The position numbers and the translations under genes were made by a program. A DNA stretch of 64,000 nucleotides from Macropodus opercularis (taxonomy: Eukaryota; Chordata; Actinopteri; Anabantiformes; Osphronemidae), in the NCBI GenBank assembly GCA_030770545.1, contig CM061091.1, forward strand, positions 3,044,501 through 3,108,500, given 5' to 3'. Below, in pieces: positions 49,277 to 61,555 of this stretch (position 1 is the first letter of the stretch; the number at the start of each line of letters is the position of its first letter). The notes under the pieces are model-generated. The model was not told where the DNA came from and did no database searches. It worked only from the letters and a program-made list of their open reading frames with translations.

Positions 49277-49429
49277 TAATGTTAATGATTAATTAATATG
49301 GAAAATCTCCTCATAATATTCACCAGTATTGCAAGTGATTGGATTCGACTCATTTGAAGAACTGTTTCATGGTCATTATGGTCACATCTGAAATGTACCG
49401 TCAGGAGCTAATTGTCTTTTCTAAATAAA

Positions 49430-50317
49430 AATATTATCATTTTTTGTATGTGATGTTCTGCTCTCTTTATTTTATTGTGTTCACACCAGCAGAGGTTGTT
49501 TCATATTTCTTCAGCTGTTAAATAGTTGGTAGCTGGCAGATAATCATCTTCCACTTGAGAACACAGTCTGTGTTTTTGTTGCTTTGATGCAAATATCTGT
49601 GCAAAATCTGAAATATTACTACATAAATGGCCAACAAGAAGATTAATTATAGAAAAATATGCTGCTGTTTAAGACAGACATGAAAATGTTCTTTATTACA
49701 GTTAACAGAGTTTGAACTAAAATGAAATAAAGAAAAACTCATGTTGAAACACAGGCCTGTTTATCTTTGGCGTCGTGCAGCCTTTCAGTCCTAATAAATC
49801 TCCTTCACATGTGCATCTTAATCCAGGCGTCTTAGTGTGTGAAGTCAGTTTCCAGTCAGTCTCTCAAACACGGCAACTGAACGAACCATCGCTCACTGGC
49901 TGAAGCCTTTGTTCATTGTGAATTAGTGAATATTATTATAAAAGTTAGTTTTGGTTTTAAAAATGCCTGAAAGAAGACAGACAGCGAGACAACGGTAGAC
50001 ATGAGAAGACACAGACGTCGAGTGGAAGATGAACTCAATCTGTACAGAAAAGGACTAAACTATATTAAATAGACACATCTTACTGTTATCCATCACTTTC
50101 CTTTGAACTATTCGCTTTACTTCCAAGCATCTGTTGACTTCCACTAAAGAATATTTTCAGAAGCGTTGTGTGTTCGTTATGTCCTGATTTGCTCGTATTG
50201 TCACAGTGTGTGTGATGCTGAAACACAAAACGATTCATACAAAATGAGAAGTGCAGGAGTCCTTGAAAGTATTAAATGTCTTCAAGAATAAATCCAGAAG
50301 TGTAACAATTTAAATTA
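49430..50317. other. Spacer downstream of chemokine 1 (end of unit A)
   Basis: No gene. It is matched by 53885-54040 and 55270-55930 in unit B, with a 1.2-kb B-specific segment between them. It ends at the duplication junction (50317/50318). Confidence 0.6.
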
Positions 50318-50432
50318 GAGTTTGACTTATGTTTATTAGTGAGTTGAGAGAATTCATGCACTTTTCGTATCAACAGTTTGAATCGCATCTAATTTAGCAG
50401 CCAAGTGTGTAAAGCCGTCCTTTGTGTTTCAG

Positions 50433-50523
50433 CATTACGATGGGGCAGCTGTACGACAAAGAAAAGGACGAAGACGGCTTTTTATATGTGGCCTACAGCG
50501 GGGAGAACACATTTGGTTTTTGA
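50433..50523 (+). pseudogene. Duplicated terminal exon of gabarapl2
   Basis: A 91-bp copy of gabarapl2 exon 4, which I read as identical to 46066-46156, including the stop. Its acceptor is intact (CTTTGTGTTTCAG, one base different from the original CCTTGTGTTTCAG). Its poly(A) signal is kept at 50886-50891. It has no exons 1-3 of its own. It is therefore either an inert fragment or an alternative terminal exon for the upstream gene; splicing to it would give the same protein with a slightly different 3' UTR. Confidence 0.85.
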
Positions 50524-50889
50524 AACGCTTGCCTGTGGAGCCACACTGACCCGCCTACATCTAATCACACTCGGGACCCCAGTGACAGGAACAAAACAGA
50601 ACGATGGACTGACTGCTCACCTGAAGGGATAAACATGAATGAGTGTTAGTTCAGGCCCATGTTGCACCGATTCTTCATAGTTTAATAGGCTGAGTTGTGT
50701 ATAGTGTATTACATTTGAATTGTTGTTTGTTTGACGTTGTGATTTGAGTGTTTTAGAAGGAATCTTTGTTTTTTCACATTTTAAATATGTGTGAATGAGT
50801 TTTGCTTCTAGATATGCTTTTCTCTTTGAAGACGATATTTAACAGATTTAATTATTTGAAGGTAAGGTAGCTGGATGACCTGACCAATA

Positions 50890-52690
50890 AACAGATTTAA
50901 AAATTCTAATGCTTTGATTGTTCTATTCTTTTATCACTTCAGAGGTTGGTTGGTGAACGGGTGAATGTACGACTTAATAACAACTGGAATAACGATGTAA
51001 CGGCTGAATTGTCGAGCTCAGCTTTTCACATGTTCACTTTCTTCTTCTGTATTTTGTAATGAATGACTAAACTTAGCGGAGGTGAAGTTCAGAGGAAGAA
51101 CAGCGTCTTGTTTTCACTTTTGAACGCACATCGTTCAAACATATTTGTCTCTGACAGCATGATTCAAGTTAAGACATTGTTTAACCGTCTTCCTTGAAAT
51201 GTAGTGAACACAGAATAGTCAAAATTCCCCATTTATGCTGTGACAGTGTCATAAGGTCTGATTTGTTACCTTGCAAGTACAACGTCCCTGACTAACATGT
51301 GGGCTACTAGGTTCTGTGACATTAAGGTGACTCGACTGATATGATTCTAGAACATGAAAACCACACCAGACAGGACCCAGACACAGAACCTACAAGGAAC
51401 GACATGAACCCACGGTTACAAACAGGAAAGCAATGACGCCACGAAACGATAAGACCAAGAAAAGATAACAGACCAATGAGTGACGAGGACACGACAGGAA
51501 CTTAAATACGTGACCCAACAGGACTAGATGGACTACGTGTGTATTTCTTCACTTTCTACTCTGCTTGGTTTGCCTTGATTGAGCAACATTTTCTCACTAC
51601 TCCACTTCTGCTCCTTGCTATAAAGATTTATATTCTTCCCTGATATAATCATTAATTATCATTATCGGCTCTGAATTCTCTTCTGATGAAACACAGGTTG
51701 TTAGTTTCACTTTGCATTACTTGAATAAATGATACAGTCGTGTAACTAGAATATTGAAGTATGAGTTAATTACTAAAAGGAAAAGTGTTGAAGTGTAAAA
51801 ACAGTTCTCAGGAAAAAAAGCTGTTCTGTCCAATGAAGAGAAATCAGAAGTGAAACTCACTCATGTCACACTATGTCCTACTGCATGTAGATATTCATGA
51901 AATAATCTAGTTTTATTATTTGTACAAACAGCAATTTACTACAGTTTACTGGTGCTGGCATGAGCACAAAAACCCAAAACACAAACTAAAGTACTTGTCT
52001 AACTAATATTGCATTTGTCTTTCAAGTAAAAATTTGAAGGACATGCTTTGAGATTTACCTGCTTCGAGATATGTTTATGTAACGAAGTTCTGTTTTTGTC
52101 CAACGTTTGAAACACGATTTTGCAACAGTTCAACAGTTTTATTCTGAACCAATATAATCAAAGTAATGGTTATTTATTTTTATTACTATTCTCATTCACA
52201 CGTCGACCAAATAAGCCATCTGCTACTTTAGCTCTGGGTGATGTCTTATTTTATTTAGAGCACTGCTTGAAGTTCTTCCAATACAAACTCAATGTTTTAC
52301 CAAATCAATCTCGAGCTGTTCAAAGTCCAATAACATAACGTAATGTTCTGCAGGCATTTCACTGCTCACATGTTTGATTTCAGTCTAAATGAAGAAAGAT
52401 ATAAATAGATGACGTTTGTAAACGGTGATGCAAAGAGAGACTCATGGAGCAAGTCACAAAGAAAACTGGCTACAAATACAAACCATCTTATTCTATTCTG
52501 TAGTAATAGAACAAACCAGCACAGCAGGAAACATCCACAGTTTATTCTCTGTAGATCTGTGATCAGAATTGCTGTCGTGTTTTCTCTGTAGAGGAGGAAA
52601 TGATCCTGTAACCGAGAAAAGAAGGAGAGGAAACAGGAGGGAACTGAGGCTTCTGAGAACTTAAGTTCGTGAAAGCATCTGTGGAGCCAC
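50890..52690. other. Spacer between duplicated gabarapl2 exon and chemokine 2
   Basis: Counterpart of 46530-48240, except for the unit-specific 51284-51690. No coding exon recognised. Confidence 0.55.
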
Positions 52691-52696
52691 CAGCTG

Positions 52697-52703
52697 TATA
52701 TAT
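52697..52703 (+). promoter_or_regulatory. TATA box of chemokine 2
   Basis: TATATAT 103 bp upstream of the chemokine 2 start codon, at the same spacing as in unit A. Core promoter and 5' UTR differ from copy 1 by only a few bases. Confidence 0.65.
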
Positions 52704-52805
52704 GGAGCACAGAGCAGATCTGCAACCCACATCAGCCCAGCTCAGCCCAAAGACTGAAGACCTTCATCCAAACTGAAGAAGAGCATCTGTCTCTGTCTGG
52801 GAACC

Positions 52806-53725
52806 ATGAAGACGCTGGTGATCACCGCTCTGACCGTCATCTGCTTCCTGTGTCACGACTCTGCTGGTCAGTAGCTCTTCTCTGACGCAGAGACTTTAAA
52901 CTACGCTCAGGCAGCGGCAGCATTTTAAATGTGTGTGTATCTCATTTGTTGACAGGTTCGCCTGGAACAGACGAGATAATGCGTAGTGGATGCTGTGAAT
53001 CCAACACTAGGACTAGAGTTCCCATTGGGAAAATTACACACATGGAAAGGAGAAATGATTGTCCACTCAACTCAGTCATGTGAGTATTTCCAGTACGTGG
53101 TTAACTAGTGTGTACGTCTGAAGCCTGAGTGTGTTTGTCATCATGAGGCAGACGTAGCAACACAGAGCACATGCCTGTGTCCAGTCTTCAGGTGCAGCTG
53201 GAGCTTGTGTGCTTTCCTTTTGTTTGTTACTTGCTGCATTAGTGTGTAGATGCTAATCACAGAAAGAAGTCACAAATGTCCAGTAGTTCAGAGACTCTCC
53301 GCCAGGGGGCGCAGTTTAGTCACTGTGCACCCAGTGACTGACTTCAGCTTCCTGTGCTGTGTAAAGTCTGGTAACTGGTAACTGCTCAGTTAGATTTATC
53401 TAATGATCTGGAGCCTGTGGGAGTGAGAACAATATCAGAGCAATGAGAGTGAAATCAAAGCAGTGAAGTTGGTTAATGAGCTGAAAGCGGCTTAAAAGCT
53501 CTGCAGAGTCTGTGGCTTCTCTGCTGAATAAGACATGATTTCTCATCATCGACTGTGTTTTTTGTTTCTTTCAGAATCACTACAGTCTGCAAAAGGCGGA
53601 TTTGCGTTGAACCTGAAGAGCATTGGGTGAAGTCTGCATTAAAGAAGTTTCAGATGTCAACTAATAATAACAACAAACCACCGTCTGCACCTTTCAATAT
53701 GTCCAAGTGTCATAGGAAACGTTGA
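52806..53725 (+). CDS. CC chemokine, copy 2 (unit B)
   Basis: Tandem paralogue of the chemokine at 48354-49276. Exons 52806-52866, 52956-53079, 53575-53725; 336 nt, 111 residues. The signal peptide is identical to copy 1, but the mature N-terminus is very different (GSPGTDEIMRSGCCESNTRTR against GQQATDVIVNGCCVTNTVNR in copy 1). Further replacements occur in the 30s loop (MERRNDC against MGRTRNDC) and around the last core Cys (ICVEPEEHWVKS against ICVEPEVNWVKL). All six mature cysteines are kept. Introns differ at only a few bases, so both genes look intact and functional. The poly(A) hexamer is ATTAAA (53870-53875), replacing AATAAA of copy 1. Confidence 0.9.
53299..53314 (+). promoter_or_regulatory. 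CTCF-like motif in chemokine 2 intron 2
   Basis: CCGCCAGGGGGCGCAG, the unit B counterpart of 48847-48862, with one change in the last bases that may weaken the match to the CTCF core. Confidence 0.4.
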
Positions 53726-53879
53726 CGATAATGTTGATGACTAAGTAATATCGAATATTTCCTCATAATATTCACCAGTATTGCAAGTGATTGGATTTGA
53801 CTCATTTGAATGTAATTTAATTTAATTTATGGTCATATCTGAAATGTACCGTCAGGAGCTAATTGCCTAATTAAAAGTA

Positions 53880-56080
53880 TTATTATTTTTTGTATGTGAT
53901 GTTCTGCTCTCTTTATTTTATTGTGTTCACACCAGCACAGGTTTGTTTCATATTTCTTCAGCTGTTAAATAGTTGGTAGCTGGCAGATAATCATCTTCCA
54001 CTTTTGTTGCTCTGATGCAAATATCTGTGCAAATTCTGACATTTCCATAATTATGTAAAAGTTCATGTAAGTGAACTGAGTTTCAACAGTAACATGACAC
54101 TGGTCTCATAATCAATCATTTATAGTCAGGAAGCGACAAGAAGTGCTTTTCATAAATGGAGGTTTCTGTTTAAAAGCTGCTTTATCTCTGCTTTACTCGA
54201 GTGAACTCCACTAAACCTTTAACACCTGGTTATTGGTTGATGGTCCTTATTTGAGGCAGCTCTCGGTTCATTCAAGGATCATATGTTGACGCTCCAAGCC
54301 GTTTGTGTCGTGTGCTCGGGGAGGACAGCGGGAGGTGCAGGTTGGATGAAAGAAGAGGTGGTGGAGGACAACATGTGACCGGAGGAGATCTCAATGTTTC
54401 CATTGTTTGGAGCTGAGTGGACGTACTGGTGCCAACAACAGTGTTTAAAGACGTTCTGCCGAGGCAGAAAGAGGCTCTTCAGAACGCTCCATCTGTGTCG
54501 TCAAACACCATCCACGGCTGAGAACAACAGATGTCGGCGTGAAGGGGTTTAGTCAGTTTCAAGTGAATCAAAAGACACAAAGAGTGAAATCAATGATTCA
54601 ACTTCCTGAAAGCGGAACAGCCTAAAGCTCTGTCCCATAGAGTATCAAAACCAAATGTGTAGCACGTTTTTTATTTGTGCCTTTTAAGGGTCAGAGTTTC
54701 TAACCCTGCTCTGACAGTGGAATTTAAGTCTGAACCCTTGATGAGGTCATACTGGGAATCAAGTTGTAAGCAGGGCAGTCAAGCGTTAACCTCTGAGCAG
54801 GACATTTCCTTCATGCCTCCTGTTCAACAAGCAAATCAAAACGAAAATGTGAAAAGGACTTAATCAAAGATACGTATTCAGTTTAGCATTTGATACGTCT
54901 GTGTAATTAATGTGTTTCATACGTAAAACATCTTCAGTTTAACAGACTGGCATCAGAAAAATCTTTTTATTTGAAATATAAATACTGAAATCTTGTTTGA
55001 GCTTTTCCATGAAGTAGATCATCTTCTATTGATGATCATCCGTGTTGCGATCATGTACATATGTCAAGTAAGGAAGCATCACAAACTGAATTATTTCACT
55101 TTTGTCAGTAATAAACAGAACTTCAGTGACGGCCTATATGTTTATCGTTGACTTAAATGGTCTCTAGTGTCAGTGTGAACACTGGCTCAGCTAGTTTAAA
55201 TGAAGTCATTCATTACTTTGAAATACAAGTACACGTCATTATAAATGACCTAAATCATTACATTATCTCTAAATGGCCAACAGGAAGATTAATCATAGAA
55301 AAAGATGCTGCTGTTCAAGGCAGACATGAAAATGTTCCTTTATACAGTTAACAGAGTTTGCACTAGAATGAAATAAAGAAAAACTCATGTTGAAACACAG
55401 GCCTGTTTATCTTTGGCGTCGTGCAGCCTTTCAGTCTTAATAAATCTCCTTCACATGTGCATCTTAATCCAGGCGTCTTAGTGTGTGAAGTCAGTTTCCA
55501 GTCAGTCTTTCAAAGACAGCAACTGAACGAACCATCGCTCACTGGCTGAAGCATTCGTTCATTGTGAATTAGTGAATATTATTATAAAAGTTAGTTTTGG
55601 TTTTAAAAATGCCTGAAAGAAGACAGACAGCGAGACAACGGTAGATATGAGAAGACACAGACGTCGAGTGGAAGATTAACTCAATCTGTACAGAAAAGGA
55701 CTAAACTATATTAAATAGACACATCTTACTGTTATCCATCACTTTCCTTTGAACTATTCGCTTTACTTCCAAGCATCTGTTGACTTCCACTAAAGAATAT
55801 TTTCAGAAGCGTTGTGTGTTCGTTATGTCCTGTTTTGCTCGTATTGTCACAGTGTGTGTGATGCTGAAACACAAAACGATTCATACAAAATGAGAAGTGC
55901 AGGAGTCTTTGAAAGTATTAAATGTATTCAAAAACATAAAGGTCTGTAAAGTAAAGGCTCTGGAGTTTAAATGGACTCTAATATATCATATATAGTATGA
56001 AGTAAGTGATTATTATTTATATTAAATGTATCTGCTCTGGTCCATTACTAGAAAGCTCTGTTGTAATAGCATAGATGCCA
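53880..56080. other. Spacer between chemokine 2 and kcng4
   Basis: No gene. About 54040-55268 is specific to unit B and has no recognisable transposon ends or long coding frame. 55270-55930 repeats the end of unit A. The remainder is single-copy and probably kcng4 3' UTR. Confidence 0.5.
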
Positions 56081-58970
56081 TCAGCCTGTCGTTTTCTTCC
56101 TTGTTGATAAATGAATCTTGGACCAACTCTCCTCTGACTCCGCAGCTATTTCCTCGTCTCTCTCCTCCTTCCACACCCGCTCGTACTCCTGTTTAAGCTC
56201 CTGATAGGAACGGGAGAAGGTGTGGAAGATGGAGGTGGCGGGGAACGCCATGATGAGGATGCCACTCAGGATGCTGGTCATGGCAACTATCTGTCCAGGG
56301 ATACTGCGCGGCACCATGTCACCGTAGCCCACAGTGGTCATGGAGATGATGGCCCACCAGTAGGAGGCCGGGATGCTGCTGAAGCTGTGTTGCGGGTGCG
56401 TGGCAGCAAATGGTGCGAGTTCGCTCTCCGCTAGATGGACCAGAGGTGAGAAGAGAGTCACGGCCACGCAGACAAACAGCAGCAGCAGGCCAAACTCCCT
56501 CATGCTGCGCTGCATGGTCAGCCCTAACGTCTGCAGGCCCAGCGAGTGGCGAGCCAGTCGCATCACGTACAGGATCCGAAGGGCCCGCAGCAAGCGCAGG
56601 ATCAGACTGAGCTTGTCCAGATAACCTCTGCCCGCCCCCATGATGACCTCCTCCTGCGACTCGTCCCTGACGTCAACCACCAGAGACACGTAGTACGGCA
56701 GGATGGCGATGGCGTCGATGATGTTGAGCGGGCCGCGGGCAAAGGCCAGCTTGCTCTGAGCGTTGACGAATCGCAGCACGAACTCCAACGTGAACCAGGC
56801 CACGCAGATGGACTCCACCACAAACATGCTGTGACACCTATGGGAGCATTCGCTCTGCAGACACAAAGGCACCGAGTTGGAAATATGTGCAGCATTCACA
56901 AACTCAACTAATAAAGACCAGTCAGCAAGTACGGTCTTACTAAGTCAAACACTTTAGATACAACACCATTAGTTTCAAATGATAGAAACCTGATTGGATA
57001 GAAAGTAATGGGATGTTTGTCCATCCATCAGATGGCACATAAACAGGAAACATTCTCAAGGGTAAAATGTATGTTAAACATTGCTGCTACCTACAGGATG
57101 TAGGAGGAACAAAAATAGCCGCCGGTAAAGGTCAGGCTGCGATGCTGCAATGACAGGAGGGTTAATGGTGCATCAGGGTTTATTAGCGTATCGCACTCCT
57201 GTATGAATGTAAACCTGCAACTAGGAACTAAAGCTGTGAACTGAACGAAGTCGCCTGTTGTGGCTCCTCACTCCGAGGGACGGAAATTCAGATCATAACA
57301 CTACGGGACCTGGAAGCCAGAACAAAACAGGTTGCATGTGGAATGTGAGACATTCGATTATTCATCTAATAATCATGTCAAAGCATTTCATGAACAGCTA
57401 AATGAACGAGGCAGAGCTCAGTTTGAAGGTGTTCTGTAGGTGGGTGCCGTAGAGGTTGTCAGACTGTAGAGATGTTATTTAAAGCCTGCCGATACTTCAC
57501 ACAGAAAAGAGGAAACGCTACTAAAACGACTTGATGCTGCTTTACTGGGACGCCTGACTGTTCTCGTACTGTCCTTACACGGGTGTGTGAAAAAACGTTT
57601 GATTAAAAAAGCAATTTACAACACAGAGACAAGTTAGGGCAACATTTCTTTGAAGCTGCAGTTGCGGATAATGTGGTCACACAATGTAGAAAAATCCCTT
57701 TCTATTTCAGAGTAAAAGATGAATAACGCAGAAAATGGAAAACCTTCGAATGAGGACGGTTGTTATTAACCGACCACTAGAGTTAGAAAAAAGCTGAAAT
57801 TACAACCTTGGCTTTTCTATCTATCTTTTCACATGGACTCCTTTGTGGTTACTGTAAATCAAGTGAAGGCCAGTTTGACATCAGTACATTTAATCTCCAG
57901 TGTTGCCAAAAAAGATTCAGCAAATGAAACATAACCTGATCTGAACTTTGATTGATTATTGCATAACATCCACAATTTTTGCAGCGATGAACAAGGAGAA
58001 CGGCTTCAGATCTGGAGAAGCTCAGCTCGTGTTACCATACAGACTAATGATGTTTAATAAGTTCTTATACTTAAATAAACACCATGTCCATCCCCTGGTG
58101 TATTGTAAAAGCTCGTTGACAACAGTGAGCTGCCTGAAACTGTTGTGTGGCACTACTCCACACGTCAGAACTGCATTTCTAAACATGTATTCGTGTTAAT
58201 ATCATCCTTACCGTGTTTTCTTCATTCCTGAGCTCTGGCATGGTGCTTATGCACAGGCTGACCACAGTGACCAGCACCATGACGACGGAGAGACAAGCAA
58301 ACATCTTCCCAGCCAACCCTGAGTGAGGGTTTTCCACCACCTCCCGCAGCATCCAGATCAGTTTATTGGAGCTCTTTTGGACCTCTGTGGTGCTTTTCTT
58401 CAGCATCATCCTCTTCTGCCTCCACTCCTCTTCCTTGCGTTCTCGCTCTGCCACTTCTTCCACGCGAGTGATCATTTTGCGTCGACAGCAACGCTCCATG
58501 TGCCCCGGGTCCACACCCCAGTAGTCAAGCTCGTCGTGGAGTGACACGGCGCACAGTTCTCGCAGTAGACGTAGTTTTCCTGCAGCCAGGAAATTTAGGA
58601 TGACCCTGAAAGCTGTGGGGTTTCGATCGAAGAAGTACTCCCTGCACGTCTCATCGTAGTCATCGCAGAGCCGCGCGATCTCTTCGGGTGTAGTGCAGAA
58701 GCGAAGGCGCCCCAGTCGACTCTGGGGAAACTGCTCCAGGGTGCTCCATGGGAAGGTGTAGCGGTTTCCCCCAACATTAATGAGAACCTGCAGGGTGTGG
58801 TCAACCACGTACGAAGCTTTGGGGTCACGAAGCCGCTGGGCACGCTGGAAGTACACACCTTTGATGGTCTCAGTCTCTGGGATCTCTGTGAAAAAGCGAT
58901 CTAGGCTGCTGTCATCGCTGCTGATGGAATAGGTGCTGAAGTCATGGTTGGCATTGCTGATGATAGGCAT
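56081..58970 (-). CDS. kcng4: Voltage-gated potassium channel modifier subunit Kv6.4-like
   Basis: Electrically silent Kv6 subunit that needs a Kv2 partner to form channels at the plasma membrane. Two coding exons, 58970-58212 and 56854-56081; 1533 nt, 510 residues (close to human). The start MPIISNANH was chosen because the frame upstream runs into a splice acceptor (TTGTTATCAG near 59064). T1 tetramerisation domain about residues 60-165 (INVGGNRYTFPWSTLEQFP, LCDDYDE, FFDRNPTAF). S1 is KMFACLSVVMVLVTVVSL, with the intron right after it. The S4 sensor is LRLLRALRILYVMRLARHS, the selectivity filter TTVGYGDMVP, and S6 ILSGILIMAFPATSIFHTF, lacking the second proline of Kv1-4 PxP, as in silent subunits. 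The T1, S4 and S6 segments follow KCNG4 as I recall it. The C-terminus is shorter and more acidic than in human. Confidence 0.93.
56855..58211 (-). other. kcng4 intron between S1 and S2
   Basis: 1357-bp intron separating the two kcng4 coding exons. No exon or mobile element recognised inside. Confidence 0.7.
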
Positions 58971-59119
58971 ACTGGCTGTGAGATGTTTGATAGGATGGAA
59001 GAAATGTTCGTACGTACAGCTGACAGGAAGATATGATGGGGATCCACAGAGAGGCCGGTCAACTGATAACAAAAACACAAAACTGTGAAGTCTTTGGTAG
59101 ATCAAGTCCATGAACATTA

Positions 59120-60370
59120 ATATTCTTGCAAACCCAAACTTGTATTTTATTTCGAGCAGGACAAGTGTTGTGTTGTGTTTTAGCAGTCGACCATTAGATC
59201 AGATTTTTCTCTCACACACCAGCTGCAGTGCAACAGCAAACTGACCACAACAGCCAAACAATTAGCTTCAACGTTTACAATGTTTCCATTACACACGATG
59301 TTCAAAGGTCCCGTATGTCACTGGATGACACAACGATCCCTCTTCGCATCAAAGCAGTAGTGACTTTTGTTGTATGCAGATGACAGTGAACTCTACCTAC
59401 ATGTTAATTTTGGTTATGTTTGTTTCCATTGTGATATAATGTACTTAAGAATAATATCATTAATAGATGACTTTGGTCTCATCTAAGCCTTTACAAAGAT
59501 AATAAAACTCATTAATTCATACATTTACATAATTTAAACATTTAATAACATATTAAATAAAGTAGATCTGCTTTTAAATGGATCCACTGTGTTGTGTTGC
59601 TCGTCTGTTTTCCATGTGTGCCTTTAATTCTTCAATAAAGAAGAAAATTCATTAAGAAGAAAATCCTTGCACGCACTTTTAGACCTGACACTCCTGAGTC
59701 TTTACACTAATTTACACCTTTACTCCTGTGACTCTGATGATGCTCACACAAATGTTATCGAACCCCCGCAAGTCTCGTTTTCTCCGGTGAGACATCACGC
59801 GTGAACAACCCAAAGGCTGAAATTTCTGAGACGTCTTTCATCTCCACAGTCTTTACACACAGCGCGTATTGTTAATCTATAAGACATGATACACAGTTAT
59901 TGGTCTAACTGTATAAATGATGTTAAGCAACAGAATGTTCAGCCCTAGACAGTCAAATAAAACCTACGGCCTTGGAGCGAAACAATAATGCCAACACCAT
60001 TAATTCACAGCATTTCACTGGCTGCCGTAGGCTGCACTGCTCTGTGTGTCGGTTAAGCCTGGTCGTGATGGATCCAGGTATTTGTTGTGTCGTAACTATT
60101 TTTATATGCTGCTGTCTCCTGAAATAGTGGTTTTCACTATTTGATTTGCATCTGCTTAAACAAAAGGACATAAAAATGACTGGGCATGTATTGATGCCTA
60201 TAGGTAGTTTAGTATATTCTGCACATAGATTGTCTATTTCTACAGAGGGAAAAGTTACAAATAGCAAAATATCCCCTCACCTTAGAGGGCGCAGCTCTCT
60301 GATGCCTCTTCTATTTGCCCTGAGCATCTCCTTGCCTGCTACAGTGATGTCTCTCTAATTAAGCGTCCGC
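59120..60370. other. 5' intron of kcng4 (probable)
   Basis: AT-rich, with no coding exon seen. It lies between the kcng4 start-codon exon and the CpG-rich patch that may be its promoter. Confidence 0.4.
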
Positions 60371-60720
60371 ATGGTTGTTCTGGTTCCTTCAACTTGTAGC
60401 TGCAGGGGCTGCTGCCCAGCCGCCAGCCCTGCGAGCAGCGGCGCGATTATTGCAGTTTCCAGATCCTCTCTGAAGTTTGCGGGCTCGCCGTGTGTCTGTG
60501 CAGCATCTCCGCCTCCCGGGCAGCTTTGTTGTCCGCTCGTCGCTGCGCCTCCACTGGTCCACGCCGCTTCGCAGGAGAGGACGGACGCGGTTATCTAACG
60601 CCGGTGCGCTTGTGTTTTCATCTGTGTGTGACAGCCAGACCATTCTCCTCCTCCTCCTCCACCTCCTCCTCCCTCCAGCTCCCCTCCCTCCCTGCAGCTC
60701 TCTCTACCTCCACACTGTAA
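60370..60720 (-). promoter_or_regulatory. CpG-rich patch, possible kcng4 promoter
   Basis: GC-rich island in AT-rich surroundings, followed by a CT-rich tract (60645-60710). It lies upstream of kcng4 in the transcription direction, about 1.4 kb from the start codon, so it may hold the kcng4 first exon. No TATA or confident donor identified. Open frames across it are compositional. Confidence 0.35.
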
Positions 60721-61518
60721 AAAAGACAATTAGACATATTGTTCAACATTGTGGAAGAAATTTTCAGACATACTTCTGTAAAGCATCATGTAGAAGGAAG
60801 AAGCACTTCAAGGAGGTGGTCGACAGCAGTTACCAGACTCACTAATCTTATGTGTCCCTTATGTAGATATTCTTATATTTTATAAGAAATATTTCAAAAC
60901 TTTTTGGTGTTTTGATGCTGACACTACTCGTTCTAGTAGTAGAGCTACCATCATGTTTCAAAAAACAGCCACTGCATCATCGTTTTCCTGTGCGGATGTT
61001 GTTGATTTGTTGTGTTTGTACGACAGATACACGTCACTAAATGAAGCCTCTGAAGAGGATGCGCTCTAACAGTGAATGTTCCTAAAGTTGATGATGAAGA
61101 GCCATGTGTGCAACATGTGTGGAAGTGTAATCACGTTGTAACAAAACTCTAATTAGATCCGAAATGTGAGCTCACTCTGTGACCACCAACCAAAATTGAG
61201 ACACTGTTTAACAGGGAGCGTCTGAGATGCTGTTTGCTTCATCTCCTCCTCATTCGATATGCGTCTCCTATTGACTTGAGCAGAGAAATCGCATAAAAAT
61301 GCATGGTCCAAAAACCTACAGTGTAGATTTACATAGCTGTGCTGTGTTTTTACAGTGTAGAGCTTGATCATGACTCTTAATATAAACTGGAGTCAACTGA
61401 AAAGCTTTTATTTAAATGCAAACTAAAGCACAGCAGACAGAGTTTATTCAGGCAGTTATCCAAACACAGAGGAGATTATTGAAAAGAACCCACGATAAAA
61501 CACGCAGCCTGTATCAGC

Positions 61519-61555
<37 letters not shown>

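Larger units (their letters stand above)
45920..50317 (+). repeat. Tandem duplication unit A (gabarapl2 exon 4 + chemokine 1)
   Basis: This segment is repeated in direct orientation immediately downstream as unit B. The shared sequence starts with GAGTTTGACTTATG in both units (45920 and 50318), so A ends where B begins. Unit A holds about 28 bp (near 45968-45997) missing from B. Positions 46915-47252 of A do not match the corresponding part of B. Elsewhere similarity by eye is very high, including UTRs, the chemokine promoter and introns. Confidence 0.9.
50318..55930 (+). repeat. Tandem duplication unit B (gabarapl2 exon 4 copy + chemokine 2)
   Basis: Direct repeat of unit A. Order: intron 3 end, exon 4 and 3' UTR of gabarapl2; chemokine gene; downstream flank. 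Differences: 51284-51690 replaces A's 46915-47252, and about 54040-55268 is extra sequence absent from A. Similarity ends around 55930 (after AGTATTAAATGTATTCAA), where single-copy sequence towards kcng4 begins. Confidence 0.9.

Noticed and set aside
56546..56911. 121-codon plus-strand frame opposite kcng4
   Set aside because: Antisense of the S2-S4 exon of kcng4.
60389..60845. Several frames across the GC-rich patch near 60.5 kb
   Set aside because: Low-complexity composition expected of a CpG island with a CT-rich tract.
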